Positions 8,807-18,945 of a stretch of DNA of 64,000 nucleotides are shown in pieces (the first letter of the stretch is position 1; each line of letters begins with the position of its first letter). Under the pieces are notes generated by a model. It saw nothing but the letters and a program-made list of their open reading frames with translations. It did not search any database and was not told the origin of the DNA. A program made the position numbers and the translations under genes. The stretch comes from Paeniglutamicibacter cryotolerans (GTDB lineage: Bacteria > Actinomycetota > Actinomycetes > Actinomycetales > Micrococcaceae), in contig NZ_JACHVS010000001.1 in assembly GCF_014190875.1 (NCBI RefSeq), forward strand, positions 1,178,001 through 1,242,000, written 5' to 3'.

Positions 8807-10276
8807 ATGGGCATTTTTTCTTCGCGTGGCATTGCGCCCCAGACCGCTATGGCAACGGGATCCGACGACTTCGATGACGTCCCGGAAAGCCTGGACCGGG
8901 TCGAATCGGCCGGAATTGCGGCAGTGGTGGAGTCCCTGCGCGATGCGGTGGATACCCGGTTGGCCTATCCACGCCGCTTCCGGGCCACCCAGCTCAAGGC
9001 GTTGGAGCGGATGCTGGATGCCCACGAGGCGGAATTTGTCGCTGCGCTCTACACCGATTTGGGCAAGTCCCCGGTTGAAGCCAAGCTCACCGAACTGGAC
9101 CTGGTGCGGGCCGAGATCGACCACGCCCAGCTGTACCTGAGCGAATGGATGGAAGCGAAGTCGGTCAAGGTGCCGCTGGCGCTGCAGCCGGCAGCGGCGA
9201 AGGTCCAGGCCCAGCCGCTGGGCCTGGTGCTGATCATCGGCCCCTGGAACTACCCGCTGCAGCTGATCCTCGCTCCGCTGGTGGCCGCTCTTGCCGCGGG
9301 CAACGCGGTGGTGCTCAAACCCTCCGAGCTGGCCCCGGCCACCTCGGCGCTGCTGGCGAAGCTCGTGCCGCAATTCCTGGACCGTCGTGCCGTGGCGGTC
9401 ATCGAGGGCGGGGCCAGCGCATCGAGCGTGCTGCTGGAGCAGAAGTTCGACCACATCTTCTACACCGGTGGCGAGCGTGTGGGACGGATCGTTGCCCTGG
9501 CCGCCGCCGCCCAGCTGACACCGGTCACGCTGGAACTGGGCGGCAAGTCCCCGGCCGTGGTGATGGATGGCAGCCACGTGGCAGTCGCCCGTCGCCTAGC
9601 CTATGGAAAGTTCATGAATGCCGGACAGACCTGCGTCGCCCCGGATTACGTGCTGGCCGTCGGCAAGGCCGCCGAACTACTCGAGGTCCAGCTGGCCAAG
9701 GCCATCGGCGGGTTCTATGGGAAGAATCCGCTGCGCAGTAAGGACTATGGCCGAATCGTGAATCTCGACCACTTCCAGAGGCTGCGCTCCTACCTGGACC
9801 AGGGTACCGTCGTGATCGGCGGCGGTTTCGACGAGGACGAGCTGAAGATCGAACCCACCGTCATGATCGATGTGGACCCGGATTCACCACTGATGCGCGA
9901 GGAAATCTTCGGCCCGATCCTACCCATCGTGAAGGTGGAGAGCTTCGACGCGGCAGTACGCTTCATCAATTCCCGCCCGCACCCGTTGGCGGCCTACCTG
10001 TTCAGTGAGAACCCGCGCCTGCAATCGGCCTTCGAGGACCAGGTCCGCGCCGGGGCGATAGTGCACAACGCACCGAACATGCACTTGGCGGTGCCCGGGC
10101 TGCCGTTCGGCGGGGTCGGGGCATCGGGCATGGGCGCGTACCATGGGCGCCACGGCTTCGAGCGTTTTTCGCAGCTGCGTCCGGTGTTCTCCAAGACGGC
10201 CGTGATCGACACGCTCAGGGCCGTGTATCCGCCCTACACCTGGGCCAAGAACAAGATCATCGGCAAGCTGCTTTAG
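8807..10276 (+). CDS. Aldehyde dehydrogenase, class 3-like
   Basis: 489 residues of the ALDH superfamily, NAD(P)-dependent oxidation of aldehydes. Key parts: cofactor segment [24 protein letters not shown], catalytic Glu in [13 protein letters not shown], catalytic Cys in [13 protein letters not shown], and EEIFGPILP. The C-terminal [21 protein letters not shown] is typical of class 3/coniferyl-type enzymes. The ATG at 8807 is 6 nt after TACGCT (8795-8800), a leaderless start; an upstream in-frame start at 8774 would include the promoter. Monocistronic, ending at a strong hairpin shared with the convergent transporter operon. Confidence 0.92.
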   Translation: MGIFSSRGIAPQTAMATGSDDFDDVPESLDRVESAGIAAVVESLRDAVDTRLAYPRRFRATQLKALERMLDAHEAEFVAALYTDLGKSPVEAKLTELDLVRAEIDHAQLYLSEWMEAKSVKVPLALQPAAAKVQAQPLGLVLIIGPWNYPLQLILAPLVAALAAGNAVVLKPSELAPATSALLAKLVPQFLDRRAVAVIEGGASASSVLLEQKFDHIFYTGGERVGRIVALAAAAQLTPVTLELGGKSPAVVMDGSHVAVARRLAYGKFMNAGQTCVAPDYVLAVGKAAELLEVQLAKAIGGFYGKNPLRSKDYGRIVNLDHFQRLRSYLDQGTVVIGGGFDEDELKIEPTVMIDVDPDSPLMREEIFGPILPIVKVESFDAAVRFINSRPHPLAAYLFSENPRLQSAFEDQVRAGAIVHNAPNMHLAVPGLPFGGVGASGMGAYHGRHGFERFSQLRPVFSKTAVIDTLRAVYPPYTWAKNKIIGKLL

Positions 10277-10299
10277 GCGCGAACGCCCTGGACAGGGCG

Positions 10300-10341
10300 G
10301 GGGACCGGTTCCACCGCATCGTTGCGGTGGAACCGGTCCCC
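10300..10341. terminator. Bidirectional terminator hairpin
   Basis: A perfect 19-bp stem (10300-10318 with 10323-10341) and a 4-nt TCGT loop lie between the convergent aldehyde dehydrogenase and the betaine-transporter operon. The symmetric position suggests it ends both transcripts. Confidence 0.85.
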
Positions 10342-10371
10342 GGTTAATCCCGGCCCTCGGGGGCGCTGTCG

Positions 10372-11286
10372 CTACTTCTTTGCTGTCAACGCATCGACGA
10401 AGGCCTGGTTTTCGGTGATCCATTTGTCGACGATTGGTGCGTAGTTCTTGGTTTCACCGCTGTTGAACATGGCATTTTCAAGTGAGAACAAGTGTTCGTC
10501 GTCCATCTTGAAGGAGGCCATCCATTCGGTCAGCATCGGGAAATCCGTCTTGAAGTCCTTCTTGCCGTAGGTGTGGATCTTCTCGGCGGTGCCAAGCGTT
10601 CCCTTGGGGTCCTCGAGGTCGACGATCGGGAATGCGGCATAGGCCCAGTGCGGGCGCCACAGCGTGACCGCGATGTTGTCCCCGGAATCGGTGGCCTTCT
10701 TGAGTTCCGTCAGCATGGCGGCGGTCGAGGATGTCACGAAGTCCATCTTTTGCAAGCCGTACTGGGGGATTACCCGGTCGGTCACCGCCTTGGTCAGGCC
10801 GGCACCGGGCTCGATGCCCACGATCCGGTTGTCGAACTCCCCGGCCTTGGCCGCCAGCTCATCGAGCGAGGTCACGCCTGAGGATTCGTTCACGGCGACG
10901 GTCAGTTTCGCGTCGTCGTACCAGGTGCCGAGTTCGGTGATCTTGTCGCCGAACGTCTCCATGTAGCTGGCGTGGGTTTCCGGTAACCACACGTCCATGG
11001 CCATGTCCAAGTCGCCGGAGGCCATGCCGGAGAAGACCGGGGCGACATCAGCGGTGGTTAACGTCACATCGTAGCCCTTGGAGTCCAAGATGCGTTCCCA
11101 CAGGTGCGAGGCGGCAAGCCCCTCGTCCCAGCCCGCGAAGACGCCGATAGTGACTTTTTCCTTGTCGCCGTTGCCCGGGCCCGAGGATGCGGCCATGTCG
11201 TTATTGGTGGCTCCGCCACCACAGGCGGTCAGTGCCAAGGCCGATGCGGCGGCCAGGGCGATCAAGGAGGTGAATCTCTTCATCAT
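10372..11286 (-). CDS. Glycine betaine-type ABC transporter substrate-binding lipoprotein
   Basis: 304 residues, starting with MMKRFTS, a hydrophobic segment and a lipobox ALTAC (Cys about residue 21), so it is a lipid-anchored extracytoplasmic receptor. The OpuAC/ProX pattern includes GVFAGWDEGLAASHLWERIL, MDVWLPETHA and TLWRPHWAYAAF, whose tryptophans fit the aromatic box that binds quaternary amines. A ribosome site AAGGA precedes the first of two ATG codons. It is the last gene of the three-gene operon; compatible solute (betaine, choline or proline-betaine) is likely but the exact ligand is not determinable. Confidence 0.9.
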   Translation of the reverse strand: MMKRFTSLIALAAASALALTACGGGATNNDMAASSGPGNGDKEKVTIGVFAGWDEGLAASHLWERILDSKGYDVTLTTADVAPVFSGMASGDLDMAMDVWLPETHASYMETFGDKITELGTWYDDAKLTVAVNESSGVTSLDELAAKAGEFDNRIVGIEPGAGLTKAVTDRVIPQYGLQKMDFVTSSTAAMLTELKKATDSGDNIAVTLWRPHWAYAAFPIVDLEDPKGTLGTAEKIHTYGKKDFKTDFPMLTEWMASFKMDDEHLFSLENAMFNSGETKNYAPIVDKWITENQAFVDALTAKK

Positions 11287-11341
11287 GGTGGTTCCTTTCT
11301 TGGCATCCGGGGGTGTTGCCGGATGCCCGTGCGGGATGGGG

Positions 11342-12208
11342 TTAGACGTGTACTGCCTTCTTGGCACCGCCCAGCGAGGCTGTGATGCGGTCAAGGAAGA
11401 TGGCTAGGATGACCACCGATAGTCCGGACTCGACACCGAGGGGAGTATTGAGACCGGTCAGCGCCTGGTAGACGGCCCCGCCCAGGCCGCCGGCGCCGAC
11501 CATTCCGGCGATGACGACCATGGATAGGGAGAGCATGATGATCTGATTGATGCCGGCCATGATGGTCGGCAACGCCAGCGGGAACTGGATCTGGCGCAGG
11601 ATCCGCATCGGTGAGGCACCGAAGGCCTGACCGGCCTCCACCACCTCGGCCTCGACGCTGCGGATGCCCAGCTCGGTGAACCGCGCACCGGGAGCCAGCG
11701 CGAAGACCACCGTTGCCACGATGCCGGGGACCGGCCCGATGCCCAGCAAGAGCAATACCGGAATCAGGTAGACGAAGGCCGGCATCGTCTGTAGGAAGTC
11801 CATGATCGGTTTGACGATGGCCGAGACCGCATTGACCTTTGCCGCCAGGATGCCCAGCGGAACGCTTAACAGGATCGCCACGATGCTTGCCACCAGGACG
11901 AGTGCCAGCGATTGCATCGAATTTTCCCACTGGTCCATTCCGTAGATGACCGCCAGGCCGATGGCGCTTCCGATGGCCAGCTTCACCCCCTTAGCCCAGA
12001 AGGCAAGTGCCACCAGGACGATGATGACTGCCCAGAACGGAGGGGTGATCAACACCCAGGCCAGGGAATCGTACGCGGTCTGGAAAACGGCCTTGATGAC
12101 GTTGAAGAGTCCCGCGAGGTTTTCTATCACCCATTCGAGGACCGAGTCGGCCCATTCGCCCACGGGGATGCGGAAGGAATCAGAGGCCAGGATCACCATC
12201 TGGTTCAT
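11342..12208 (-). CDS. Glycine betaine/proline ABC transporter permease
   Basis: 288 residues, with several membrane helices and the BPD_transp_1 EAA-type loop EAGQAFGASPMRILRQIQFP near residue 190. An N-terminal extension of about 80 residues with helices is typical of the ProW/OpuAB type. GAGGLGGAVYQALTGLN and a helix near the C-terminus complete it. It overlaps the ATPase gene by 4 nt (12205-12208) and lies 55 bp before the binding-protein gene, consistent with one operon importing osmoprotectants. Confidence 0.92.
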   Translation of the reverse strand: MNQMVILASDSFRIPVGEWADSVLEWVIENLAGLFNVIKAVFQTAYDSLAWVLITPPFWAVIIVLVALAFWAKGVKLAIGSAIGLAVIYGMDQWENSMQSLALVLVASIVAILLSVPLGILAAKVNAVSAIVKPIMDFLQTMPAFVYLIPVLLLLGIGPVPGIVATVVFALAPGARFTELGIRSVEAEVVEAGQAFGASPMRILRQIQFPLALPTIMAGINQIIMLSLSMVVIAGMVGAGGLGGAVYQALTGLNTPLGVESGLSVVILAIFLDRITASLGGAKKAVHV

Positions 12209-13530
12209 GCCGGATCTCCGCCTTCCAGCATTGCCGCGTCAAAGACCGGTGGACCGGTCGCGGCCCTTCGGGATCCGTTGTCGTTTCCGGCCGTCTGTCC
12301 GGATGCGACGATGGACATCGCATTGGTCGAGGAGGGAACGTTGCCCAGGGCCGCCAGTAGCGTGGCCCTGGCGACGGCGCCGACCAAGCGGTCTTCGGAG
12401 TCGACAACCGGAAGCGGGGTGGAGCTTTCCACGGCACGGCCGAAGAGATCGTTCAATGCAGTGTCCTTCGAGACCGCATCGGCCTCCCGGGTGAGGATCA
12501 GGGCCAGGTCGGAGCCGCCGCCGTCGATCAGGGCCATGGTTTCGCGGTCGGTGACGATGCCGCGGAACCGATGTTGGCGGTCGATGACAAAGGCCCCGGA
12601 GGTCTGCTGCTGGCGCATGGTCAACAGGGCTGCGCGCGCGCCACCGTGGAGGGTGACCACTGCCCGCGGGTTTTCCATGACGGTTCCTGCCGTGAGCACA
12701 CGGGTCCGGTCGACATCCCTGATGAAGGCAGCAACGTAGTCGTTGGCCGGGTGGGTGAGGATGTCATCGGGGGTGCCGATCTGGACTATCTCCCCGTCCT
12801 TCATGACGGCGATACGGTCCCCGAGGAACATTGCCTCATTCAAGTCGTGGGTGATGAAGATGATGGTCTTGCCCAGGTCTGCCTGCAGGGAAACGAGCTG
12901 GACCTGCATGTCGCGGCGGATTAGCGGATCCAATGCAGAGAAAGCCTCGTCCATGAGCAGGATGTCGGTTTCGGCGCACAGGGCCCGGGCCAGGCCCACG
13001 CGCTGCTTCATGCCGCCGGAAAGCTGGTCGGGGTATTTGGCACCCCACCCTGCCAGCCCGACGGTTTCCAACATGGTCGTCGCGCGTTCGGTGCGTTCCT
13101 GGTTGCCGACGCCCTGGATCTCCAGCCCGTAGGCCGCGTTCTCCAGAACCGTGCGGTGCGGCAACAGTGCGAAGTGCTGGAAGACCATCGAGATGCTCTT
13201 CTGGCGAACATTGCGCAGCTGCTTGCCGGTGATCCGCGCGATGTCGGTATCGCCGATGAGGACCGATCCGCTGGTCATCGGCAGCAGGCCGTTGAGCATC
13301 CGGATCAGCGTTGATTTTCCGGAGCCGGACAGGCCCATGACCACGAAGATCTCACCCGGGAAGACCTCGAAGCTTGCATCGATGACGGCCGCGGTGCCGA
13401 GCGGCTCGACATCCTTGCGGGTTTGCCCGGCCTTCAGCGCCTTGACGGCTTCCTGGGGACGGCGCCCGAAGACCTTGAATGCATTTTCCACCCGCAGTGC
13501 CGGGGCTGACTGCGTTGTCATCGGCTTCAT
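12205..13530 (-). CDS. Glycine betaine/proline ABC transporter ATPase with CBS domains
   Basis: 441 residues. The ATPase core has Walker A GLSGSGKSTL, Q-loop MVFQHFALLPHR, signature LSGGMKQRVGLARALC, Walker B ILLMDEAFSALDP and the switch His in FITHDL. The C-terminal 150 residues carry a CBS pair, as in ProV/OpuAA, which senses ionic strength in characterised homologues. The ATG at 13530 has GGAGGG 5 nt upstream; a second ATG at 13521 is too far from it. First gene of the operon, preceded by a 303-bp regulatory gap. Confidence 0.92.
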   Translation of the reverse strand: MKPMTTQSAPALRVENAFKVFGRRPQEAVKALKAGQTRKDVEPLGTAAVIDASFEVFPGEIFVVMGLSGSGKSTLIRMLNGLLPMTSGSVLIGDTDIARITGKQLRNVRQKSISMVFQHFALLPHRTVLENAAYGLEIQGVGNQERTERATTMLETVGLAGWGAKYPDQLSGGMKQRVGLARALCAETDILLMDEAFSALDPLIRRDMQVQLVSLQADLGKTIIFITHDLNEAMFLGDRIAVMKDGEIVQIGTPDDILTHPANDYVAAFIRDVDRTRVLTAGTVMENPRAVVTLHGGARAALLTMRQQQTSGAFVIDRQHRFRGIVTDRETMALIDGGGSDLALILTREADAVSKDTALNDLFGRAVESSTPLPVVDSEDRLVGAVARATLLAALGNVPSSTNAMSIVASGQTAGNDNGSRRAATGPPVFDAAMLEGGDPA

Positions 13531-13833
13531 TCGATCCCTCCACGCACCTTCCGGGGAGTTCCCGTGGCGCGATTTGTGCATCGTGGATCCCGGTGGTCGG
13601 CAATGCCCGGAGAAGGAGGGAAAAGCCAACCGTCGGAACTTTGACCCCACGCTAACAGCACGCAATTTCGTTCAGGGCGATATTGGGCCCCGGCAGCGCC
13701 TTTCTGGACGCTCCCGGGGCGCATATATGACCAATACACCCACGTCAGAACGTAGATTGTGATACGTTACGACATTGTGATACTTAAGTTTAATTGTGAC
13801 TTGTAACACATTGATATACGAGCTCTTCCGCGC
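13531..13833 (-). promoter_or_regulatory. Upstream region of the betaine-transporter operon with three ATTGTGA repeats
   Basis: No gene is visible in these 303 bp. An AT-rich block (13750-13820) contains ATTGTGA three times, at 13756-13762, 13774-13780 and 13793-13799 (spacing 18 and 19 bp). The third copy extends into the near-palindrome TGTGACTTGTAACA (13795-13808). The array is about 230-270 bp from the proV-type start, so a regulator binding at helical-turn spacing is plausible. I could not identify a confident -10/-35 pair. Confidence 0.5.
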
Positions 13834-15471
13834 TCAGCCGATCACCGAATCGACCAGCGCCTTGGCCTCGGACTGGACCAGGGCCAGATGCTCGGGACCG
13901 CGGAACGACTCGGCATAGATCTTGTACACGTCCTCGGTACCCGAGGGGCGCGCGGCGAACCAGGCGTTGGCCGTGGTGACCTTCAGCCCTCCGATCGGAG
14001 CCCCGTTGCCCGGGGCCTCGGTCAGTCTGGCAGTGATCTCCTCCCCGGCCAGCGTCGTTGCCGTGACGTCGGCTGCCGACAGCCCGGCCAGCGCCGCCTT
14101 CTGCGCCGGGGTGGCCGGCGCATCGATGCGCGCATAGGCCGGGGCGCCGTGTTCAGCGGTCAATCCGGCATAGCGAAGGCTCGGCGAGCGGCCGGTGACC
14201 GCCGTGATTTCGGCACCGAGCAGCGACAGCAGGATGCCGTCCTTGTCGGTGGTCCAGGGTGATCCGTCGAAGCGCACGAAGCTGGCGCCAGCCGATTCCT
14301 CCCCGCCGAAGACCCCGCTGCCATCCAGCAGGCCGGGCACGAACCACTTGAATCCGACCGGGACCTCGAACAGCTTCCGGCCCAGTGATGCGGCGACCCG
14401 ATCGATCATCGAGGAGGAGACCAGCGTCTTGCCGACCCCGGCACCGATGGGCCACAGCGGCCGGTTCCGGTAGAGGTAGTCGATGGCCACCGCCAGGTAG
14501 TGGTTCGGGTTCATCAGCCCGGCATCGGGGGTGACTATCCCGTGCCGGTCCGCATCCGCATCGTTTCCGGTGGCCAGATCGAAGTCGTGACGGCGGGAAA
14601 TCAACGAGGCCATGGCGTACGGGGAGGAACAATCCATCCTGATCTTTTCGTCCCAGTCCAGGCTCATGAAACCGAAACGTGGGTCCACCTCGGGGTTCAC
14701 CACGCTCAGGTCCAGCCGGTGGGTCTCGGCGATCGCTCCCCAGTAATCAACAGAAGCCCCGCCCATCGGGTCGGCTCCAATGCGCACGCCCGCGGCCCGG
14801 ATCGCATCCAGGTCCAGCACCGAGGGCAGGTCGCCCACGTAGGCAGCCATGAAGTCGTGGCTTCCGATGGCCCCGGACAGTCGGGCCGCTGCCAGTTGCC
14901 GGCGTTTAACCCCGCAGAGCCCGGCCTCGAGCAGCTCATTGGCCCGGTCAGCGATCCAGCCGGTGGCCTCCGAATCGGCGGGTCCCCCGTGCGGCGGGTT
15001 GTATTTGAAGCCACCGTCGGCCGGAGGATTGTGCGACGGTGTGACCACGATGCCGTCGGCCCGCGCGGCACCGGCCACGGCGTTGTGGCACAGGATGGCG
15101 TGGCTGACGGCCGGGGTGGGGGTCCATCCGTTGCGGGCATCGGCGAGCACCCTGACCCCGTTGCCTGCCAGCACCTCGAGCGCCGTGTCCTGGGCCGGGC
15201 CGGAGAGGGCATGGGTGTCCTTGCCGATGAACAGCGGGCCGGTGATCCCGGCGCGGGTGCGGTAGTCCACGATCGCCTGGGTGGTCGCCGCGATGTGGTC
15301 CTCGTTGAAGGAGGCCCTCAACGAGCTGCCGCGGTGGCCCGAGGTGCCGAAGGCAACGCGTTGGTCGGCTTGGCCGGGATCCGGATGGACGTCGAAGTAG
15401 GCGCCGAGCAGCGCATCGATGTCGACGAGGTCCTGGGGGAGGGCACGGGTGCCCGCACGATTTTCGGTCAT
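13834..15471 (-). CDS. pgm: Phosphoglucomutase (alpha-D-glucose phosphate-specific)
   Basis: 545 residues, interconverting glucose-1-P and glucose-6-P. Catalytic phosphoserine loop [13 protein letters not shown], magnesium loop [13 protein letters not shown], sugar-binding loop [11 protein letters not shown] and phosphate-binding [15 protein letters not shown] are all present and in order. Length matches the bacterial Pgm family. It is single, between the transporter regulatory region and the peptide transporter. CAAGCT 6 nt before the ATG could be a leaderless -10 but is a weaker match than elsewhere in the window. Confidence 0.96.
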   Translation of the reverse strand: MTENRAGTRALPQDLVDIDALLGAYFDVHPDPGQADQRVAFGTSGHRGSSLRASFNEDHIAATTQAIVDYRTRAGITGPLFIGKDTHALSGPAQDTALEVLAGNGVRVLADARNGWTPTPAVSHAILCHNAVAGAARADGIVVTPSHNPPADGGFKYNPPHGGPADSEATGWIADRANELLEAGLCGVKRRQLAAARLSGAIGSHDFMAAYVGDLPSVLDLDAIRAAGVRIGADPMGGASVDYWGAIAETHRLDLSVVNPEVDPRFGFMSLDWDEKIRMDCSSPYAMASLISRRHDFDLATGNDADADRHGIVTPDAGLMNPNHYLAVAIDYLYRNRPLWPIGAGVGKTLVSSSMIDRVAASLGRKLFEVPVGFKWFVPGLLDGSGVFGGEESAGASFVRFDGSPWTTDKDGILLSLLGAEITAVTGRSPSLRYAGLTAEHGAPAYARIDAPATPAQKAALAGLSAADVTATTLAGEEITARLTEAPGNGAPIGGLKVTTANAWFAARPSGTEDVYKIYAESFRGPEHLALVQSEAKALVDSVIG

Positions 15472-15524
15472 GTCACCAGCTTGTCAGAAAACCCTGACGT
15501 GGGCCGGTTGGTTTCGGACAAATG

Positions 15525-15574
15525 GCGGCGGGCCGGCGTCCCGTCCCCGAAGGGAGGGGACGCCGGCCCGCCGC
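15525..15574 (-). terminator. Terminator of the peptide transporter gene
   Basis: A 17-bp perfect stem (15525-15541 with 15558-15574) lies 16 bp past the transporter stop. Very GC-rich with no U-tract. Confidence 0.75.
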
Positions 15575-15589
15575 GTGCCTTGGCGGGTC

Positions 15590-17047
15590 CTAGCGGACCG
15601 AACCCATCAGCTTCTTGAGCATCGGCGCGCAGGCGGCCAGTGCGATCGACAGCACGATGGCCGTGCCGCCCAAGGCCAGGAAGTACGGGATCTCATTGCC
15701 CGGGACGTAGTACCCGGCCAGAATGCCGGCCAGGGTGGTGCCCAGGGAGATCGAGAGGAAGAACAGTGCCACCATTTGGGTTCCGAAGGCCGCCGGGGCG
15801 AGCTTCGTGGTCACCGACTGGCCGATCGGGCTCAGTAGCAGTTCCGCCAGGGTGCACAGGAACAGGATGCCGACCAGGGCCATCAACGGGGTCTTTTCCA
15901 GCGATTCGAGCGGGATGAAGGTCAGGAAGGCGAGGCCGACGATGGCCAGCGATAACGAGAACTTGATCGCGGTGCCCGGCTGCCGGGTACCCAGCTTCGT
16001 CCAGAGCGCAGCGAACACCCCAGCCAGCACGATGATGAACACCGGGTTGATCGACTGTACCCAGCTGGCCGGCATTTCCCAGCCGAAGATGGTGCGGTCC
16101 AGGCGTTCCTCGGAGTACACGGCAATGAACGTGAACTGCTGCTGGTACAGGGCCCAGAAGGCGGCGGAGGCGATGTACAGCGGGATGAAGGCAAACACCT
16201 GACGGCGTTCGGTGTGGGTGACGCGCGTGGAGGAGAGGATAACCCAGAAGTAGATGATGGTGCAGAGAATGACCACGACGGCAATCGTATTGGCCAGGTT
16301 CTCTACCTTGATCCACCCCAGGAGGAAAACTGCGGCGAGGCCGACGACGCCGGCCAGGAAGAATCCGGCGTAGCGCGGGCGCTTGTCGACGGGCAGCGGG
16401 TTGGCCACATGGTGGACCGATGCCGGGAGGTTCTTGCGGCCCATCGTGTAGATGGTCAGGCCCAAGGCCATGCCGATCGCCGCAGCGCCGAAGCCGATGT
16501 GGAAGCCGAGCGTCTGCTGGAGGAACCCGGTGAGCAGCGGGCCAAGGAGCCCGCCGACGTTCACGCCCATGTAGAAGATGGAGAATCCGGCATCGCGCCG
16601 GGTGTCTTCCTTCGTGTAAAGCGAGCCGACCAATGCCGTGGCATTGGCCTTCAGCCCGCCGGAGCCCACTGCGACCAGGACAAGGCCGATGGCCAGGCCC
16701 ATGCCGCCGGGGATCAGGGCCAGGGCAACGTGGCCGCCCATGATCAGGAACGCGGAGAAGTACAGGACACGCTCGGAACCGAGCAGGCGGTCAGCGACCC
16801 AAGCGCCGAGGATGGTGCTCAGGTACACGGCTCCGCCGTAGGCGCCAACCAGGCTCAGGGCGAGTTCCTTGGACAGGCCGAGACCGCCCTGCTCCACGGT
16901 GAAGTACATGTAGTAGGCCAAGATGGCCTGCATGCCGTAGAAGGAGAACCGCTCCCACATTTCCACGCTGAAAAGATTCGAGAGAGTTCGAGGATGTCCA
17001 AAGAAACCTGTGTTCTTCGCGTCCACGGACCCGGTGGTGATCGTCAT
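15590..17047 (-). CDS. Proton-dependent oligopeptide transporter (POT/PTR family)
   Basis: 485 residues, about 12-14 membrane helices of the MFS fold. The POT signature appears early as EMWERFSFYGMQAIL (the ExxERFxYYG motif that handles protons), followed by GAWVADRLLGSERV and a second signature FSIFYMGVNVGGLLGPLL. It imports di- and tripeptides with protons. The gene is monocistronic between two hairpin-bounded units. The ATG at 17047 follows an AT-rich stretch; a start three codons later is not available, so the assignment is firm. Confidence 0.93.
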   Translation of the reverse strand: MTITTGSVDAKNTGFFGHPRTLSNLFSVEMWERFSFYGMQAILAYYMYFTVEQGGLGLSKELALSLVGAYGGAVYLSTILGAWVADRLLGSERVLYFSAFLIMGGHVALALIPGGMGLAIGLVLVAVGSGGLKANATALVGSLYTKEDTRRDAGFSIFYMGVNVGGLLGPLLTGFLQQTLGFHIGFGAAAIGMALGLTIYTMGRKNLPASVHHVANPLPVDKRPRYAGFFLAGVVGLAAVFLLGWIKVENLANTIAVVVILCTIIYFWVILSSTRVTHTERRQVFAFIPLYIASAAFWALYQQQFTFIAVYSEERLDRTIFGWEMPASWVQSINPVFIIVLAGVFAALWTKLGTRQPGTAIKFSLSLAIVGLAFLTFIPLESLEKTPLMALVGILFLCTLAELLLSPIGQSVTTKLAPAAFGTQMVALFFLSISLGTTLAGILAGYYVPGNEIPYFLALGGTAIVLSIALAACAPMLKKLMGSVR

Positions 17048-17099
17048 AATTCATATTTTCCGCCTGATTGGCGAATATCTCACACTTATTAGATGTGCA

Positions 17100-18494
17100 T
17101 CACATTCGCGCAAGTTGGGCGGCGACGGCCAAAAGCAGAGCTTCGGATCCCTTCCGGCCGATGAGCTGGACACCCATCGAGAGCCCGCCGGCCGTCCGCA
17201 GCGTCGGGATGACCAGCGCCGGAAGGCCGGCGACATTCACCATCGAGGTGAAGGGCGTGTATTGGCACTGGAGCATGTAATCGGTGTCCGCGTCGTGGGA
17301 CAGGTAGTGTCCCACCGGCGGTGGCAGCGTGGCCATGGCCGGCGTCAGCACCAGATCGTAGCGACCCCACTGGGTGCGGAAATCCTCGGCGATCTCCCGC
17401 AACACGGTGGCCGCCTCGAAGTTGGCCTGCGGGGCGCGGGCAAGCGCGCGTTCGCGGAAAGAGCGCGCCAGTGCGGTTAATTTTCCAGCTCCGCCCGCTG
17501 GCAGCGGAGCGGCGCCAAGCCCGGCGGTCCAGATCGTCGAGAAGGCCTCGGGGTATCGGGGGTCGTAGTGGAACGCGGCTTCCTCGGTGTGGTGGCCAGC
17601 CGCTCCCAGCCGTGCCGTGCCCGATGCCAGGGCCCGATGAGCCTCCGGCGCCAACGGGATCGGGTAGGTCGTGGCGAAGGGGGATGCCAAGGAGATGCCG
17701 ATGCGCAGCCCCTGCAGTGCGTCCAGTTCCCGCTCGCCCAGCGCAGAGAGGTAGCCCTCCTGCGGATCCCCTGTCATGGCATCAAGCAACATTGCCGCAT
17801 CGCCAGCCGCATGCGCCAGCGGGCCGGAGACGGTCAGCTTCGGTGCTCCGAAGGCATCGGTTCTTCCCTCGCGCACGTCGGTGGGCACGGTTCCCAGTCC
17901 CGGCTTCAGCCCGATCAGTCCACATGCCGAAGCAGGAATGCGTACCGAGCCACCGCCGTCGTTCCCCGGTCCGACGGGCAGCATGCCCGAAGCGACGGCC
18001 GCCGCGCTGCCGCCGCTGGACCCGCCCGCTGAGCGCGAGGGGTCCAGCGGATTGCGGGCCGGGGCGCTGATGAGGTTCTCCGAATGGCAGCTGAGTCCGA
18101 ATTCCGGGACCTGGGTCTTGCCCAAACACACTGCCCCGGCGGCCGAAAGCAGTGCCACCAGGGGGTCGTCGCGCTCGGCGGGCGCCGGTTTCATGGCGGC
18201 CGTGCCGTAACTGGTGGGTACCCCGGCCACATCCAACAGGTCCTTGTAGGCCAGTGGCATCCCGTGCAACGTCGGGAGTGGATTCCCGGCCCGCAGTATG
18301 GAGCCGCGGCGCTCATCGGCGGCCGCGGCCGATTTCAGCGCGGATTCGGCGGTGATCGTGATGAAGCTGCCTAGCGTCGGGTTCAGTTCGGTGATGCGGT
18401 CCAGGAAGTACGTGGTGGCCTCCCGGGCAGAAACGTGTCCGTTGGCCAGTGCAGCGCGCAGTTCGGTGGCGGCCAGCTGCGAAATTTCAGTCAT
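17100..18494 (-). CDS. Amidase (amidase-signature family)
   Basis: 464 residues. The Ser-cisSer-Lys triad is readable: Lys in HGMPLAYKDLLDVAG (about residue 85), cis-Ser in GGSSGGSAAAVASG (about residue 160) and the nucleophile in DGGGSVRIPASACG (about residue 183). The enzyme hydrolyses a small amide or acts on an unknown aminoacyl substrate; the family does not tell which. GatA is unlikely because gatC and gatB are absent next to it. GATGAT, 6 nt before the ATG, may be a leaderless -10. Confidence 0.88.
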   Translation of the reverse strand: MTEISQLAATELRAALANGHVSAREATTYFLDRITELNPTLGSFITITAESALKSAAAADERRGSILRAGNPLPTLHGMPLAYKDLLDVAGVPTSYGTAAMKPAPAERDDPLVALLSAAGAVCLGKTQVPEFGLSCHSENLISAPARNPLDPSRSAGGSSGGSAAAVASGMLPVGPGNDGGGSVRIPASACGLIGLKPGLGTVPTDVREGRTDAFGAPKLTVSGPLAHAAGDAAMLLDAMTGDPQEGYLSALGERELDALQGLRIGISLASPFATTYPIPLAPEAHRALASGTARLGAAGHHTEEAAFHYDPRYPEAFSTIWTAGLGAAPLPAGGAGKLTALARSFRERALARAPQANFEAATVLREIAEDFRTQWGRYDLVLTPAMATLPPPVGHYLSHDADTDYMLQCQYTPFTSMVNVAGLPALVIPTLRTAGGLSMGVQLIGRKGSEALLLAVAAQLARM

Positions 18495-18618
18495 GCTCGG
18501 ATCATCCCATTGTGGCGGACTTCCTGCACGTCTGGCCGCTTCATCTTCGGCCCCCGCGGGTCCCCCCGGTTATAGGCTTGAGGCAAAACCCCGGTGTCGC
18601 AGTATGAAGGGACGCAAC

Positions 18619-18945
18619 ATGGATGGCTTGGAAATAGTAGGCGTCAGCGAGATCCCGCAGGACGCCATGATCGTGGACGTGCGCGAGGACTATGAATGGA
18701 ACGAGGGCCACGCCTTGGGCGCGGTTCACATTCCGATGGCCGATCTGCCCGCGCGCATCGACGAGCTGGATCCCGATGAAGACACCTATGTGATGTGCCG
18801 GACCAGTGGGCGTTCACTGCACGCCGCTGCCTGGCTCCTCGATCAGGGGTACAGCATCTTCGTGGTCGGCGGCGGCGCCGGCGCGTGGATGGAAGCAGGC
18901 CTTCCCATGGCCTCCGAAAACGACCAGGAGCCTAACGTCCGATGA
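18619..18945 (+). CDS. Rhodanese-like domain protein
   Basis: 108 residues forming a single rhodanese domain: VDVREDYEWNEGHALGAVHIP near residue 20 and the active-site loop VMCRTSGRS with the catalytic Cys near residue 62. It would carry persulfide sulfur. The ATG at 18619 has GAAGGG 8 nt upstream, and a TAGGCT -10 lies at about 18573, giving a short leader. It overlaps pheA by 4 nt (ATGA), so the two are co-translated; no functional link between them is known to me. Confidence 0.88.
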   Translation: MDGLEIVGVSEIPQDAMIVDVREDYEWNEGHALGAVHIPMADLPARIDELDPDEDTYVMCRTSGRSLHAAAWLLDQGYSIFVVGGGAGAWMEAGLPMASENDQEPNVR

